From Pseudomonadota bacterium (lineage in GTDB: Bacteria; Pseudomonadota; Alphaproteobacteria; UBA8366; GCA-2717185), in the NCBI GenBank assembly GCA_027619655.1, contig JAQCHR010000001.1, positions 1-45,020 on the forward strand: DNA of 45,020 nt, given 5' to 3'. Position numbers and translations under genes: made by a program. The notes beneath the pieces were generated by a model. It made no database searches. It worked only from the letters and a program-made list of their open reading frames with translations, and was not told the DNA's origin. This document shows positions 33,371-42,440 of the stretch, in pieces. Within the stretch, counting starts at the first letter, position 1. The number at the start of each line of letters is the position of its first letter.

Positions 33371-33401
33371 ATCCGTTCTCACTCGCTCTGTGTTCTGTTC
33401 A

Positions 33402-34007
33402 TCAATGAATCTCGGCCGGCTTCGTCGCATTCTGCTTCACGTACGCCGTCTTGTCAGCGGCATCCTTTCCGTCCGATTCGGCGCGGAAAAACGTGTAGGA
33501 CAACGTAATTGTCTTCACTTCGTCGAGATTCGGATCGGATTCCATTTCCGGATCGACGAAAAAGGTTACGGGCATGTCGACCGATTGTCCCGGATCAAGC
33601 TGCTGTTCAGTAAAGCAGAAGCAATCGATCTTGGCGAAATACAGGCCCGCCTTCTGCGGCGTCACGTTAAAGGTAGCGGTGCCCGTATTGACGGAAGATT
33701 CCAGATTGGTCGCCCGATAATAGGCGACAGCCGTTTGGCCCAGCCGCAGCGTCATTTCCCGCTGTACGGGCTCGAATCGCCAGCCGAGATGCGGGTTCGT
33801 CGATGCGTCGAAGCGCACGCGGATAACGCGATCCGAAACCGTTGCGCTATCGCTGGCCGCCACCTGGGTCGTCCCGCCATAGCCGGTGACCCGGCAGAAC
33901 AAGTCGTAGAGCGGCACGGATGCGAAGGACAGTCCCACCATGCCCGCGACAACGGCGACGCAAGCGATCAGGGTTTTCCGGTTCCGGTTTCTGGCGGCAG
34001 TCTCCAT
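33402..34007 (-). CDS. ctaG: Cytochrome c oxidase assembly protein CtaG (Cox11)
   Basis: This protein delivers copper to the CuB site of subunit I. The 201 residues have one N-terminal membrane helix (about 11-31) followed by a periplasmic domain. The conserved SFASVPLYDLFCRVTGYGGT leads into it, and the copper-binding pair is in KIDCFCFTEQQL. I chose METAARNRNRK at 34007, four bases after the preceding small gene's stop. Confidence 0.96.
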   Translation of the reverse strand: METAARNRNRKTLIACVAVVAGMVGLSFASVPLYDLFCRVTGYGGTTQVAASDSATVSDRVIRVRFDASTNPHLGWRFEPVQREMTLRLGQTAVAYYRATNLESSVNTGTATFNVTPQKAGLYFAKIDCFCFTEQQLDPGQSVDMPVTFFVDPEMESDPNLDEVKTITLSYTFFRAESDGKDAADKTAYVKQNATKPAEIH

Positions 34008-34011
34008 TGCC

Positions 34012-34185
34012 TCACCCACCGCCCATGCGGACAATCGTGACGATATAAAACAGCAGGGCAAGACCGCCGAGCACGAACAGCATCGTCAGGTTCTTGGACC
34101 GTTGCCGGCGGCGCCTTTCGTTTTGCGCCTCGTCTTTGCCGTTTTCGTCAGCCATGGTATCGGTCGCATCCGCCTTTGCAGCCAT
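34012..34185 (-). CDS. Small CoxF-like membrane protein
   Basis: A 57-residue protein between ctaB and ctaG. A charged, probably cytoplasmic N-terminus (MADENGKDEAQNERRRRQRS) precedes one membrane helix (LTMLFVLGGLALLFYIVTIV) and a short Met-Gly-Gly-Gly tail. A small protein of this type, often called CoxF, is usual at this place in alphaproteobacterial oxidase operons; its role is unclear. Spacing is tight: 6 bp after ctaB and 4 bp before ctaG. It is easily missed because of its size. Confidence 0.8.
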   Translation of the reverse strand: MAAKADATDTMADENGKDEAQNERRRRQRSKNLTMLFVLGGLALLFYIVTIVRMGGG

Positions 34186-34191
34186 CGGACA

Positions 34192-35100
34192 TCACCCGGC
34201 CAATCCGGACGGCACGTCGGCCATCATCGTTGCAAACAGGGCAAACAGATAAAAAATTGAATAGCCGAACATCCGCTTTGCGGACCGGTGCGTCTTGTCG
34301 AAATACACGGCAATCGCCGCCGCAAGGAAAATCAGCCCCAGCACCACGGCGACACTGCCATACAGCCAGCCCACCACCCCGAACCATGTTGGCGCGACGG
34401 CGATTGGCAGCAGCAGTATCGTATAAAACAGCATCTGCTTTTTGGTTTCGGCTTCGCCGGCGACAACGGGCAGCATCGGGATGCCGGCCTTTTCGTAATC
34501 GCCGCGCCGGTACAGCGCCAGCGCCCAGAAATGCGGCGGCGTCCAGAAGAAGATCAGCGCGAATAGCAAGGCCGATTCGATGCCGACCGAACCCGTTACC
34601 GCCGCCCATCCGATCATCGGGGGAAACGCCCCGGCGGCGCCGCCGATGACAATGTTCTGCGGCGTGCGGCGCTTCAGCCAGACCGTGTAGATAAAAACGT
34701 AAAACAGGATCGACACGGCCAGCAGGCCGGCGGCGGCGTAATTCACCGCCAGCCCCATGACCGTTACCGAGCCGACCGCCAGGACGGTGCCGAAGCCCAG
34801 GGCGTCACCGGGCGTAATCTTTCCCATCGGGATCGGCCGGTTGCTGGTGCGCGCCATGATCGCGTCGATGTCACGGTCATACCACATGTTGATCGCGCCG
34901 GCCGCGCCGGCCCCGACAGCAATGCAGAGCAGGGCCACCAAGGCGATCAGCGGGTGGATCGTCCCGGGCGCAACCAGGATCCCGGTTGCGCCGGTGAAGA
35001 CGACGAGCGACACCACACGCGGTTTGAGCAGGGCGAAATAATCACCCGGCGCAGCATCTGCGTGTTCCAGTGCCACCGTACGGAATGCGGCGTCGCTCAC
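34192..35100 (-). CDS. ctaB: Protoheme IX farnesyltransferase (heme O synthase)
   Basis: This enzyme adds a farnesyl group to heme b to make heme O, the precursor of heme A for the oxidase. The 302 residues form about nine membrane helices of the UbiA superfamily. The Asp-rich substrate site is NMWYDRDIDAIMARTSNRP, followed by RPIPMGKITPGDALGFG. A second conserved loop, TPPHFWALALYRRGDYEKAG, is diagnostic of heme O synthases. No ctaA (heme A synthase) is in the window. Confidence 0.96.
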   Translation of the reverse strand: MSDAAFRTVALEHADAAPGDYFALLKPRVVSLVVFTGATGILVAPGTIHPLIALVALLCIAVGAGAAGAINMWYDRDIDAIMARTSNRPIPMGKITPGDALGFGTVLAVGSVTVMGLAVNYAAAGLLAVSILFYVFIYTVWLKRRTPQNIVIGGAAGAFPPMIGWAAVTGSVGIESALLFALIFFWTPPHFWALALYRRGDYEKAGIPMLPVVAGEAETKKQMLFYTILLLPIAVAPTWFGVVGWLYGSVAVVLGLIFLAAAIAVYFDKTHRSAKRMFGYSIFYLFALFATMMADVPSGLAG

Positions 35101-35127
35101 CCTGTTTGCCTCCCTGAATCCCGACCG

Positions 35128-36714
35128 CTACTTGATCACGGGCAGGTCATGGTAACTGTGGAACGGCGGCGGCGAACTGACGGTCCATTCAAGGGTCGTC
35201 GCACCCTCACCCCAGTAATTCGCTTCCGCCTTGCGGCCCGCAACCATCGAATACCACATCACCAGCAGGAAGAAGATCGTCGACCCTGCGGTGATAAAGG
35301 CGCCATAGGACGACACCATGTTCCAGCCGGCCAATGCGTCCGGATAGTCGATATAGCGCCGCGGCATCCCCGCCAGACCCAGGAAATGCTGCGGGAAGAA
35401 GGTGAGATTGACCCCGATAAACGTCGTCCAGAAATGCAGCTTGCCGGCCCATTCCGGATAGTGCCGCCCGGTCATCTTGCCGAACCAGTAATAGGTCGCG
35501 GCAATGATCGAGAAGACGGCGCCCAGCGACAGAACGTAGTGGAAATGCGCCACGACGTAATACGTGTCATGCAGCACCAGGTCGACACCGGCATTGGCCA
35601 GTATCACGCCGGTCACGCCGCCGACCGTGAACAGGAAGATAAAACCGACCGCCCAGAGCATCGGCGTGTCGAACCGGATCGACCCGCCCCACATCGTCGC
35701 GATCCAGCTGAAGATCTTGATGCCCGTGGGCACCGCGATCACCAGGGTCGCCGCAACGAAATAGGCCCGCGTATCAACGCTGAGACCCACGGTGTACATG
35801 TGATGCGCCCAGACGATGAACCCGACAAACCCAATCGCCACCATCGCGTAGGCCATCCCGAGATAGCCGAAAATCGGCTTGCGCGAGAAGGTCGAGATGA
35901 TGTGCGAGATGATGCCGAATCCCGGCAGGATCATGATGTAGACTTCAGGATGCCCGAAGAACCAGAACAGGTGCTGGAACAGGATCGGATCGCCGCCGCC
36001 ATCGGGCTTGAAGAACGAGGTACCGAAATTGCGGTCCGTCAGGAGCATCGTAATGGCGCCGCCGAGCACCGGCAGCGACAGCAGCAGCAGGAACGCCGTC
36101 ACCAGAACCGACCAGGCAAACAGCGGCATCTTGTGCAGCGTCATGCCCTTGGCGCGCATATTGAAGATCGTGGTGATAAAATTGATCGCGCCCAGAATGG
36201 AGGATGCGCCGGCCAGATGAAGGGCAAAGATCGCCATGTCCACCGATGCTCCGGGATGCGCGTCCCCGTTGGATAGCGGCGGATAGATCGTCCAGCCCGT
36301 CCCAGCGCCGGCGCCGACCATCGTCGAGGCCGCCAGGAGCAGCAGGGCCGGCACGAGCAGCCAGAAACTGATGTTGTTCATGCGCGGGAACGCCATGTCC
36401 GGCGCACCGATCATGAGCGGCACGAACCAGTTGCCGAACCCGCCAATCAGCGCCGGCATGACCACGAAGAACACCATGATCAGGCCATGCGCCGTGACGA
36501 ACACATTCCAGGTCTGGCCATTCGGCGTGCCGTCCGCGTTGGTCATGAACTGAACGCCCGGCTCCATCAGCTCCATGCGCATATAAACCGAAAAACCGCC
36601 GCCAATCAGCGCCGCAGCCACCGACAGAAACAGGTACAGTGTGCCGATATCCTTGTGATTGGTCGAATAGACAAAGCGCTTCCAACCAGTCGGGTCCGCG
36701 TGTGCGCCAGCCAT
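35128..36714 (-). CDS. ctaD: Cytochrome c oxidase subunit I
   Basis: The catalytic subunit of the aa3-type, proton-pumping oxidase. It has 528 residues and twelve membrane helices. Heme and copper ligands are visible in VTAHGLIMVFF, GHPEVYIMILPGFG (the CuB histidine and the linked tyrosine), WAHHMYTVG (two CuB histidines) and VAHFHYVLSLGA. D-channel residues are recognisable in LMIGAPDMAFPRMNNISFW, indicating the A1 group. The gene follows ctaC by 24 bp. Confidence 0.98.
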   Translation of the reverse strand: MAGAHADPTGWKRFVYSTNHKDIGTLYLFLSVAAALIGGGFSVYMRMELMEPGVQFMTNADGTPNGQTWNVFVTAHGLIMVFFVVMPALIGGFGNWFVPLMIGAPDMAFPRMNNISFWLLVPALLLLAASTMVGAGAGTGWTIYPPLSNGDAHPGASVDMAIFALHLAGASSILGAINFITTIFNMRAKGMTLHKMPLFAWSVLVTAFLLLLSLPVLGGAITMLLTDRNFGTSFFKPDGGGDPILFQHLFWFFGHPEVYIMILPGFGIISHIISTFSRKPIFGYLGMAYAMVAIGFVGFIVWAHHMYTVGLSVDTRAYFVAATLVIAVPTGIKIFSWIATMWGGSIRFDTPMLWAVGFIFLFTVGGVTGVILANAGVDLVLHDTYYVVAHFHYVLSLGAVFSIIAATYYWFGKMTGRHYPEWAGKLHFWTTFIGVNLTFFPQHFLGLAGMPRRYIDYPDALAGWNMVSSYGAFITAGSTIFFLLVMWYSMVAGRKAEANYWGEGATTLEWTVSSPPPFHSYHDLPVIK

Positions 36715-36738
36715 GTCTATACCCCTCCTCTAAACACT

Positions 36739-37596
36739 TCAGTCTGCGACATTATTTTGTGCAATCCGGACAGCAGGTGCCGTCCCGTCATCCGACCTGG
36801 CAAATTTTACCTTCGCCTCTTCGACCCATTTGTCGAAATCCTCGGGCGAAACCACCTCGATGGTGATGGGCATAAAGGCATGGGCGACGCCACACAGCTC
36901 GGAACAGAAACCATAATAGACACCGGGTTCATTGACCTGGACCCAGGTTTCGTTCAGCCGGCCCGGAACCGAATCCACCTTCACGCCAAGCGAAGCAATG
37001 CCCCAGTTGTGAATGACATCAGCGGACGTCATCAGAAGCTGAATCTTCTTGCCCGCAGGCAGAATGACCCGGTTGTCCGTATCCATCAGCCGCTTCAGCT
37101 GCGGGTTTTTCGCAATATCGTCATCGGAAACCATATTGGCGTCGAAACCGAAACCGCCATGGTCCGGATATTCGTAAGACCAGTACCACTGATGGCCCGT
37201 GATTTTCAGCGTCATGTCCGGGTCTTCGACCCGGTCCGCATAGTAAAGCAGGCTGAACGACGGGATCGCCATCAGGACCAGAATAATCACCGGCACAATC
37301 GTCCAGGCAATTTCCAGCACCACATTGTGGGTCGTTTTCGTCGGCGTCGGGTTGGCTTTTTCGTTGAACCTGAAAATGACGATCAGCAGCAGGACCATGA
37401 CGAAGAGTGAAATGCCCGCCATCATCCAGGTCAGCACGTCATGGAAACTGTCAATGCGGGCCGCCGTCAGCGAGCCGGGATCCTGCAGTCCCAATTGCCA
37501 ATTCCGCGGCTCGCCTGCAAACGCAACACTGCCAGACAGCGCAGTGCCCACCGCACCGACAAAAGCCGCCGCAAACGCGGCAAGTCGTGATTTCAC
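36739..37596 (-). CDS. ctaC: Cytochrome c oxidase subunit II
   Basis: This subunit accepts electrons from cytochrome c at the CuA centre. It has a signal peptide (about residues 1-27), two membrane helices, and the periplasmic CuA domain with H186 in DVIHNWG and C221, C225, H229 and M232 in GFCSELCGVAHAFMP. No heme c domain follows. I chose the GTG at 37596: GGAGG lies 8 bp before it, and the ATG five codons earlier (37611) is itself part of that ribosome binding site. It is the first gene of the oxidase set, after a 315-bp gene-free stretch. Confidence 0.95.
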   Translation of the reverse strand: MKSRLAAFAAAFVGAVGTALSGSVAFAGEPRNWQLGLQDPGSLTAARIDSFHDVLTWMMAGISLFVMVLLLIVIFRFNEKANPTPTKTTHNVVLEIAWTIVPVIILVLMAIPSFSLLYYADRVEDPDMTLKITGHQWYWSYEYPDHGGFGFDANMVSDDDIAKNPQLKRLMDTDNRVILPAGKKIQLLMTSADVIHNWGIASLGVKVDSVPGRLNETWVQVNEPGVYYGFCSELCGVAHAFMPITIEVVSPEDFDKWVEEAKVKFARSDDGTAPAVRIAQNNVAD

Positions 37597-37655
37597 GATT
37601 GCTCCCTCCATACCAAACGGAAACTCCCCAGCCCCGATATCAAGCCAATACCTGA

Positions 37656-37667
37656 CCTGTATACAGG
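37656..37667. promoter_or_regulatory. 12-bp palindrome in the ctaC leader
   Basis: CCTGTATACAGG is a perfect palindrome about 60 bp upstream of the ctaC start and some 10-25 bp downstream of the proposed transcription start. This position would suit a repressor operator for the oxidase operon. It does not match the FNR/FixK consensus (TTGAT-N4-ATCAA). Confidence 0.35.
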
Positions 37668-37686
37668 ATCCCTTCGACTGTGGCGC

Positions 37687-37714
37687 ATACTAGCCGGCCA
37701 CGACACCATATCAA
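37687..37714 (-). promoter_or_regulatory. Candidate promoter of the oxidase operon
   Basis: On the minus strand TTGATA (five of six consensus bases) is followed after 16 bp by TAGTAT (four of six). It lies about 90 bp upstream of ctaC and is the best hexamer pair in this gap. Confidence 0.35.
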
Positions 37715-37911
37715 GCGCTACAACGCTGCCGAACCAAGCGGGCGATCCTGCCGATCAAAATATGCCGCACTATCTACCGCATTCACGCTGCATCAAGTAG
37801 TCAGCGCGACACTATGCCGCAAAATCGTAACGATTCCTTACCGTGCCGCCAGCCAAGCCAGTGAAGTATAGATACAACCTGCGGAAATTGCAGCAAACAC
37901 TATCGCAATAC

Positions 37912-38768
37912 TTATCCCAATACATCATTCGCGGGTGCCTCGCATACGAGGCAACGCACTCTGCCGCCCAGATCCGCCCTGCGGCCTGACACAGCCATTC
38001 CGGCTTCAGCCGCCTGCCGGGCGACGGCATCGCCCTGACCCGCGCCAAATTCCAGTACGGCAAAGCCGCCGGATTTCAACAGCATAGGCAATTCCGTAAA
38101 AATTTGCCGATAGGCACAAAGCCCGTCCGGCCCGCCATCGAGCGCGAGGCGCGGCTCCCAGACGGCAACTTCGGGTTCCAGGCTGTCGATGTGGCTGCTG
38201 GGAATATAGGGCGGGTTGGAAACGACGATATCAAATCCGCCGGCTAGCGAATTCCCCCAATTTCCGGCCAGTACGGCGAATCGATCGTCGAAACCCAGTG
38301 TCGCCAGATTGCGCGCGGCAACCGCCGCCGTTACCGGATTCCGATCGACAGCGATGCCGTGTGCGCCGGGCAGAAGGGACAGCAGCGCGCCGAGCAGACA
38401 GCCGGTCCCGGTGCCGAGATCGGCAATCCGCAACGGCGCCTCGCGATCCGCGACCCGTTCCATGACCGCTTCGATCAGGGTTTCGGAATCGGCCCTTGGG
38501 TCCAGCGTATCGCGCGTGACGGCGAAATCCAGGCTCCAGAACTCACGCCGGCCGGTGATATGCGACAGCGGTTCATGCGCCGCGCGGCGTTCGACCAGTT
38601 GCAGGTACGCCGGCTCGCCGTCGATCTGGCGCTCCGGATAGCCGATCAGCGTTTCCAGCGGAAAACCGGTCGCATGGGCCAGCAGCAGCCGCGCTTCGGC
38701 CCGGGAATTCGGGATGCCGGCAGCGGTCAGCCGCGCCGCGCCGCGCATCAGACTGGCGCGGATGTCCG

Positions 38769-38772
<4 letters not shown>
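37912..38772 (-). CDS. prmC: Release factor glutamine methyltransferase
   Basis: PrmC (HemK) methylates the glutamine of the GGQ motif in release factors, raising their activity. The 286 residues have a helical N-terminal domain, then a SAM domain with motif I IADLGTGTGCLLGALL and the amino-methyltransferase signature NPPY (186-189, in VVSNPPYIPSSHI). It overlaps prfA, its substrate, by 4 bp, so the two are translationally coupled. Confidence 0.96.
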
Positions 38773-39830
<1,058 letters not shown>

Positions 39831-41111
39831 CTAGTCCTGCTTTCCATCATCACGATCGTCGAGGCGGAATATCAGCCGAAGCATCTGTTCCACCGATTGC
39901 AAATCCGTCTCTCCGCCGCGCGCCGACGCCAATTCCCGCATGACGCGGCTCGGCTCATGCAGCAGGCGGCCAATCAGCCGCCGTGTGGTTTCCGCGGCAT
40001 CCGCGTCCGGGGTCTCCGCCAGGATTTCCCGTCGCAGCACCTCGAAATGGTCGCGCAGCGCGACGATCGCCGGCGCCGCATCGCGGCCCGCGTGGGCGCG
40101 GCGCCATGATTCCACTTCCTGGTCAACGATGTCCCAGGCCGCGGTGGAAGCGGCGCCCCGTGTCGAGCGGCCCTCCATCGCGACTCGTTCCAGATCGTCC
40201 AGCGTATACAGGAATGCGCCGTCGAGGTCGCCTACCGCAGGATCGACATCGCCCGGCACGCCTGCATCGATCAGCAGGACCGGCCGAAACCGCCGCCGGC
40301 GCAAGGCATGCCGCATCGAGTCCTCGCCAACCAGGAACTGCCCGGTTCCCGCCGCCGTCACGACGATTTCGGCATCGCTGAGTGAATCGTCAAGCATCTC
40401 GTAGGGGATAAAGTGAAAGCCGCTGCGGCGGGCGGCCGCTTCGGTGCGCCGCGACGGCCCGCATTGCATGATGCGGGTGACGCCCATGGCGCGAAACTGA
40501 TTGACGACAATGTCCGCCATGTCGCCGAGGCCGATGACCAGCACCGCCGATGCCGAAAGATCACCCTGCACATCGCGGGCGATCCGGCCCGCCGCCGATG
40601 CGATGGACACCGGCCGGCGGCCGATCTCCGTTTCCGTCCGGACGCGCTTCGCCGTCGTGTAGGCCGCCTGCAGGATCGCATCGAGTTCCGGCCCGATCAT
40701 GCCATGGGCCTGTGAAAAGCGGTGGGCTTCGCGGACCTGGCCCAGAACCTGCGGTTCGCCGATGGTCTGGCTGTCCAGGGAGGCGGCGACCGCGAAGATG
40801 TGCCTTACCGCCGCGTCGCCGGAAAGGTTATAGACCTGGTCGGCAAGATCGCTTTCCGCCAGGCCGGCGTTGCGGGCCAGCAGGGCGCGGACGGTATCGC
40901 GCGCGGCGTCCGCATCCGTCACGACGGATTGCACCTCCACCCGGTCGCAAGTGGACATGACGATCGCCTGGGCAATGCCCGTCCGGGCCAGTTGCTCGAA
41001 AACCAGCGGGGCCTTTGCTTCATCGACGAACAGCCTGTCGCGCAACCCGACTGTGCTGGAACGATGGTTCGCCCCCGCCACGAACGCCAGCGCCCGCGTT
41101 CCCGCCGGCAT
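39831..41111 (-). CDS. hemA: Glutamyl-tRNA reductase
   Basis: This enzyme reduces glutamyl-tRNA to glutamate-1-semialdehyde, the first step of the C5 route to tetrapyrroles. The product has 426 residues. The catalytic cysteine is C55 in MSTCDRVEV (usually STCNR), H104 is in AVRHIFAVAASLDS, and the conserved IGEPQVLGQVREAH follows. The NADPH site is VLVIGLGDMADIVV, and a C-terminal dimerisation helix with RRLIGRLLHEPSRVMRE is present. Most alphaproteobacteria instead use 5-aminolevulinate synthase, also called hemA. hisS ends 7 bp upstream and prfA starts with no gap, giving hemA-prfA-prmC as in Escherichia coli. Confidence 0.93.
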   Translation of the reverse strand: MPAGTRALAFVAGANHRSSTVGLRDRLFVDEAKAPLVFEQLARTGIAQAIVMSTCDRVEVQSVVTDADAARDTVRALLARNAGLAESDLADQVYNLSGDAAVRHIFAVAASLDSQTIGEPQVLGQVREAHRFSQAHGMIGPELDAILQAAYTTAKRVRTETEIGRRPVSIASAAGRIARDVQGDLSASAVLVIGLGDMADIVVNQFRAMGVTRIMQCGPSRRTEAAARRSGFHFIPYEMLDDSLSDAEIVVTAAGTGQFLVGEDSMRHALRRRRFRPVLLIDAGVPGDVDPAVGDLDGAFLYTLDDLERVAMEGRSTRGAASTAAWDIVDQEVESWRRAHAGRDAAPAIVALRDHFEVLRREILAETPDADAAETTRRLIGRLLHEPSRVMRELASARGGETDLQSVEQMLRLIFRLDDRDDGKQD

Positions 41112-41118
41112 AACGCCG

Positions 41119-42363
41119 CTAACGATAGCGGGCGAGGTAATCCGGGAGGGAGGTGAGCGGCACCTCTTCCTGCTCGCCCGTATCCATGTGGCGCACGGTC
41201 ACCGCGTCCCGCGCCAGTTCATCCTCGCCGAAGATCACCGCGGCGCAGACATTGAGCTTGTTTGCGCGCTTCATCCGGCGGCTCAGATTGCCGCTATAGG
41301 CGATCTCGATACGGTATTCGTTCCGGCGCAGCTTTTCCGACAGAACAAGGGCCGCTTGCTGGGCGACGTCGCCAACCGGCACCACGGCGATTGCCCGCGG
41401 CCGCGGCGGCGGATCGCCGCACAGCATCGCCAGCCGTTCGATGCCGCCGGCCCAGCCGATACCCGGCGTTTCGGACCCGCCCATCATCCCGATCAGCCCG
41501 TCATACCGGCCGCCGGCAATCAGCGCACCCTGGGTGCCGAGTGCCTCGGTCGTGAACTCGAACGCCGTGTGGCAGTAATAATCCAGCCCCCGCACCAGCC
41601 GGGGATTTATGGTATAGGCGATGTCCAGCGCATCCAGCCCGGCACGCACTGCGGCAAAATGGTCGCTGCTTTCCCCATTCAGATAATCGGCAAACAGCGG
41701 CGCACCGGCAATGATCTTGCGATCGCCTTCGTTCTTCGAATCCAGGATCCGCAGCGGATTACGCGTCAGCCGGTCCTGGCTGTCCTGCGACAGGTCGGCG
41801 GTAAATCCGCTGAAGTATTCGACCAGCGCGTCACGATAGGCGGCTCGGCTTTCCGTATCGCCTAGCGTGTTCAGCTCCAGCGTCGCCAGGCCGATCACGC
41901 CCAGTTCGTCCAGCACGCGGGCGCCGCAGGCGATGACCTCGATATCGGCCTGCGGCTGCGCGACGCCGATCAACTCGATCCCGATCTGGTGAAACTGGCG
42001 CAGGCGTCCCTTCTGCGGGCGCTCGTAGCGAAACATCGGCCCGCTGTAGAACACCTTGACCGGCACCTGCTGCCCCAGCCCCGCGGAAATGAAACTGCGC
42101 GCGATGCCGGCCGTGTTTTCCGGGCGCAGGGTCAGTTCGTCGCCGCCCTTGTCGGTGAAGGTATACATTTCCTTGGTGACGATATCGGAGGTATCGCCGA
42201 GGGTCCGCTTGAACACCTGGCTGAATTCGAATATCGGCGTCGATACTTCCTCGAACCCGTAGCGCAGGGCGGTGGTACGCGCGGTTTCGGTCACCCGGTT
42301 GTGGGCGCGTGTCTCGTCGGCCAGTAAATCATGCGTGCCGCGAACGGGTTGGAGCAGGGCCAT
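41119..42363 (-). CDS. hisS: Histidyl-tRNA synthetase
   Basis: This enzyme charges tRNA-His. The 414 residues form the class II core, with motif 2 in LTLRPENTAGIARSF and FRYERPQKGRLRQFHQIGIE. The histidine-binding loops are LVRGLDYYCHTAFEF and AGGRYDGLIGMMGG, and motif 3 is PGIGWAGGIERLAML. A C-terminal anticodon domain follows. The start MALLQPVRGTHDLL is the family norm. In related genomes ispG usually precedes hisS, but here a 77-bp gap separates it from the rodZ-like gene. Confidence 0.97.
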   Translation of the reverse strand: MALLQPVRGTHDLLADETRAHNRVTETARTTALRYGFEEVSTPIFEFSQVFKRTLGDTSDIVTKEMYTFTDKGGDELTLRPENTAGIARSFISAGLGQQVPVKVFYSGPMFRYERPQKGRLRQFHQIGIELIGVAQPQADIEVIACGARVLDELGVIGLATLELNTLGDTESRAAYRDALVEYFSGFTADLSQDSQDRLTRNPLRILDSKNEGDRKIIAGAPLFADYLNGESSDHFAAVRAGLDALDIAYTINPRLVRGLDYYCHTAFEFTTEALGTQGALIAGGRYDGLIGMMGGSETPGIGWAGGIERLAMLCGDPPPRPRAIAVVPVGDVAQQAALVLSEKLRRNEYRIEIAYSGNLSRRMKRANKLNVCAAVIFGEDELARDAVTVRHMDTGEQEEVPLTSLPDYLARYR

Positions 42364-42402
42364 GGAATATTGCCGTCAGTGTTGCCGTATCGGATTGGCG
42401 GC

Positions 42403-42420
42403 GAATGTGCTCGCACATTC
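42403..42420. promoter_or_regulatory. 18-bp dyad between rodZ-like gene and hisS
   Basis: GAATGTGC and GCACATTC are perfect inverted copies around TC. As RNA this gives a 7-bp stem with a four-base loop. It lies 39 bp upstream of hisS and just after the rodZ-like stop, so it could end the first transcript or regulate the second. No T-run follows. Confidence 0.35.
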
Positions 42421-42440
42421 CCGAAAGATCAAGCGCCGGG

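Larger units (their letters stand above)
37597..37911. other. Gene-free stretch holding the oxidase operon promoter
   Basis: These 315 bp between prmC and ctaC hold no gene that I can support. They contain a promoter candidate (37687-37714), a 12-bp palindrome (37656-37667) and two copies of ATATCAAGC (37637-37645 and 37708-37716). The part next to prmC is relatively A+T-rich and shows no clear terminator. Confidence 0.5.
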
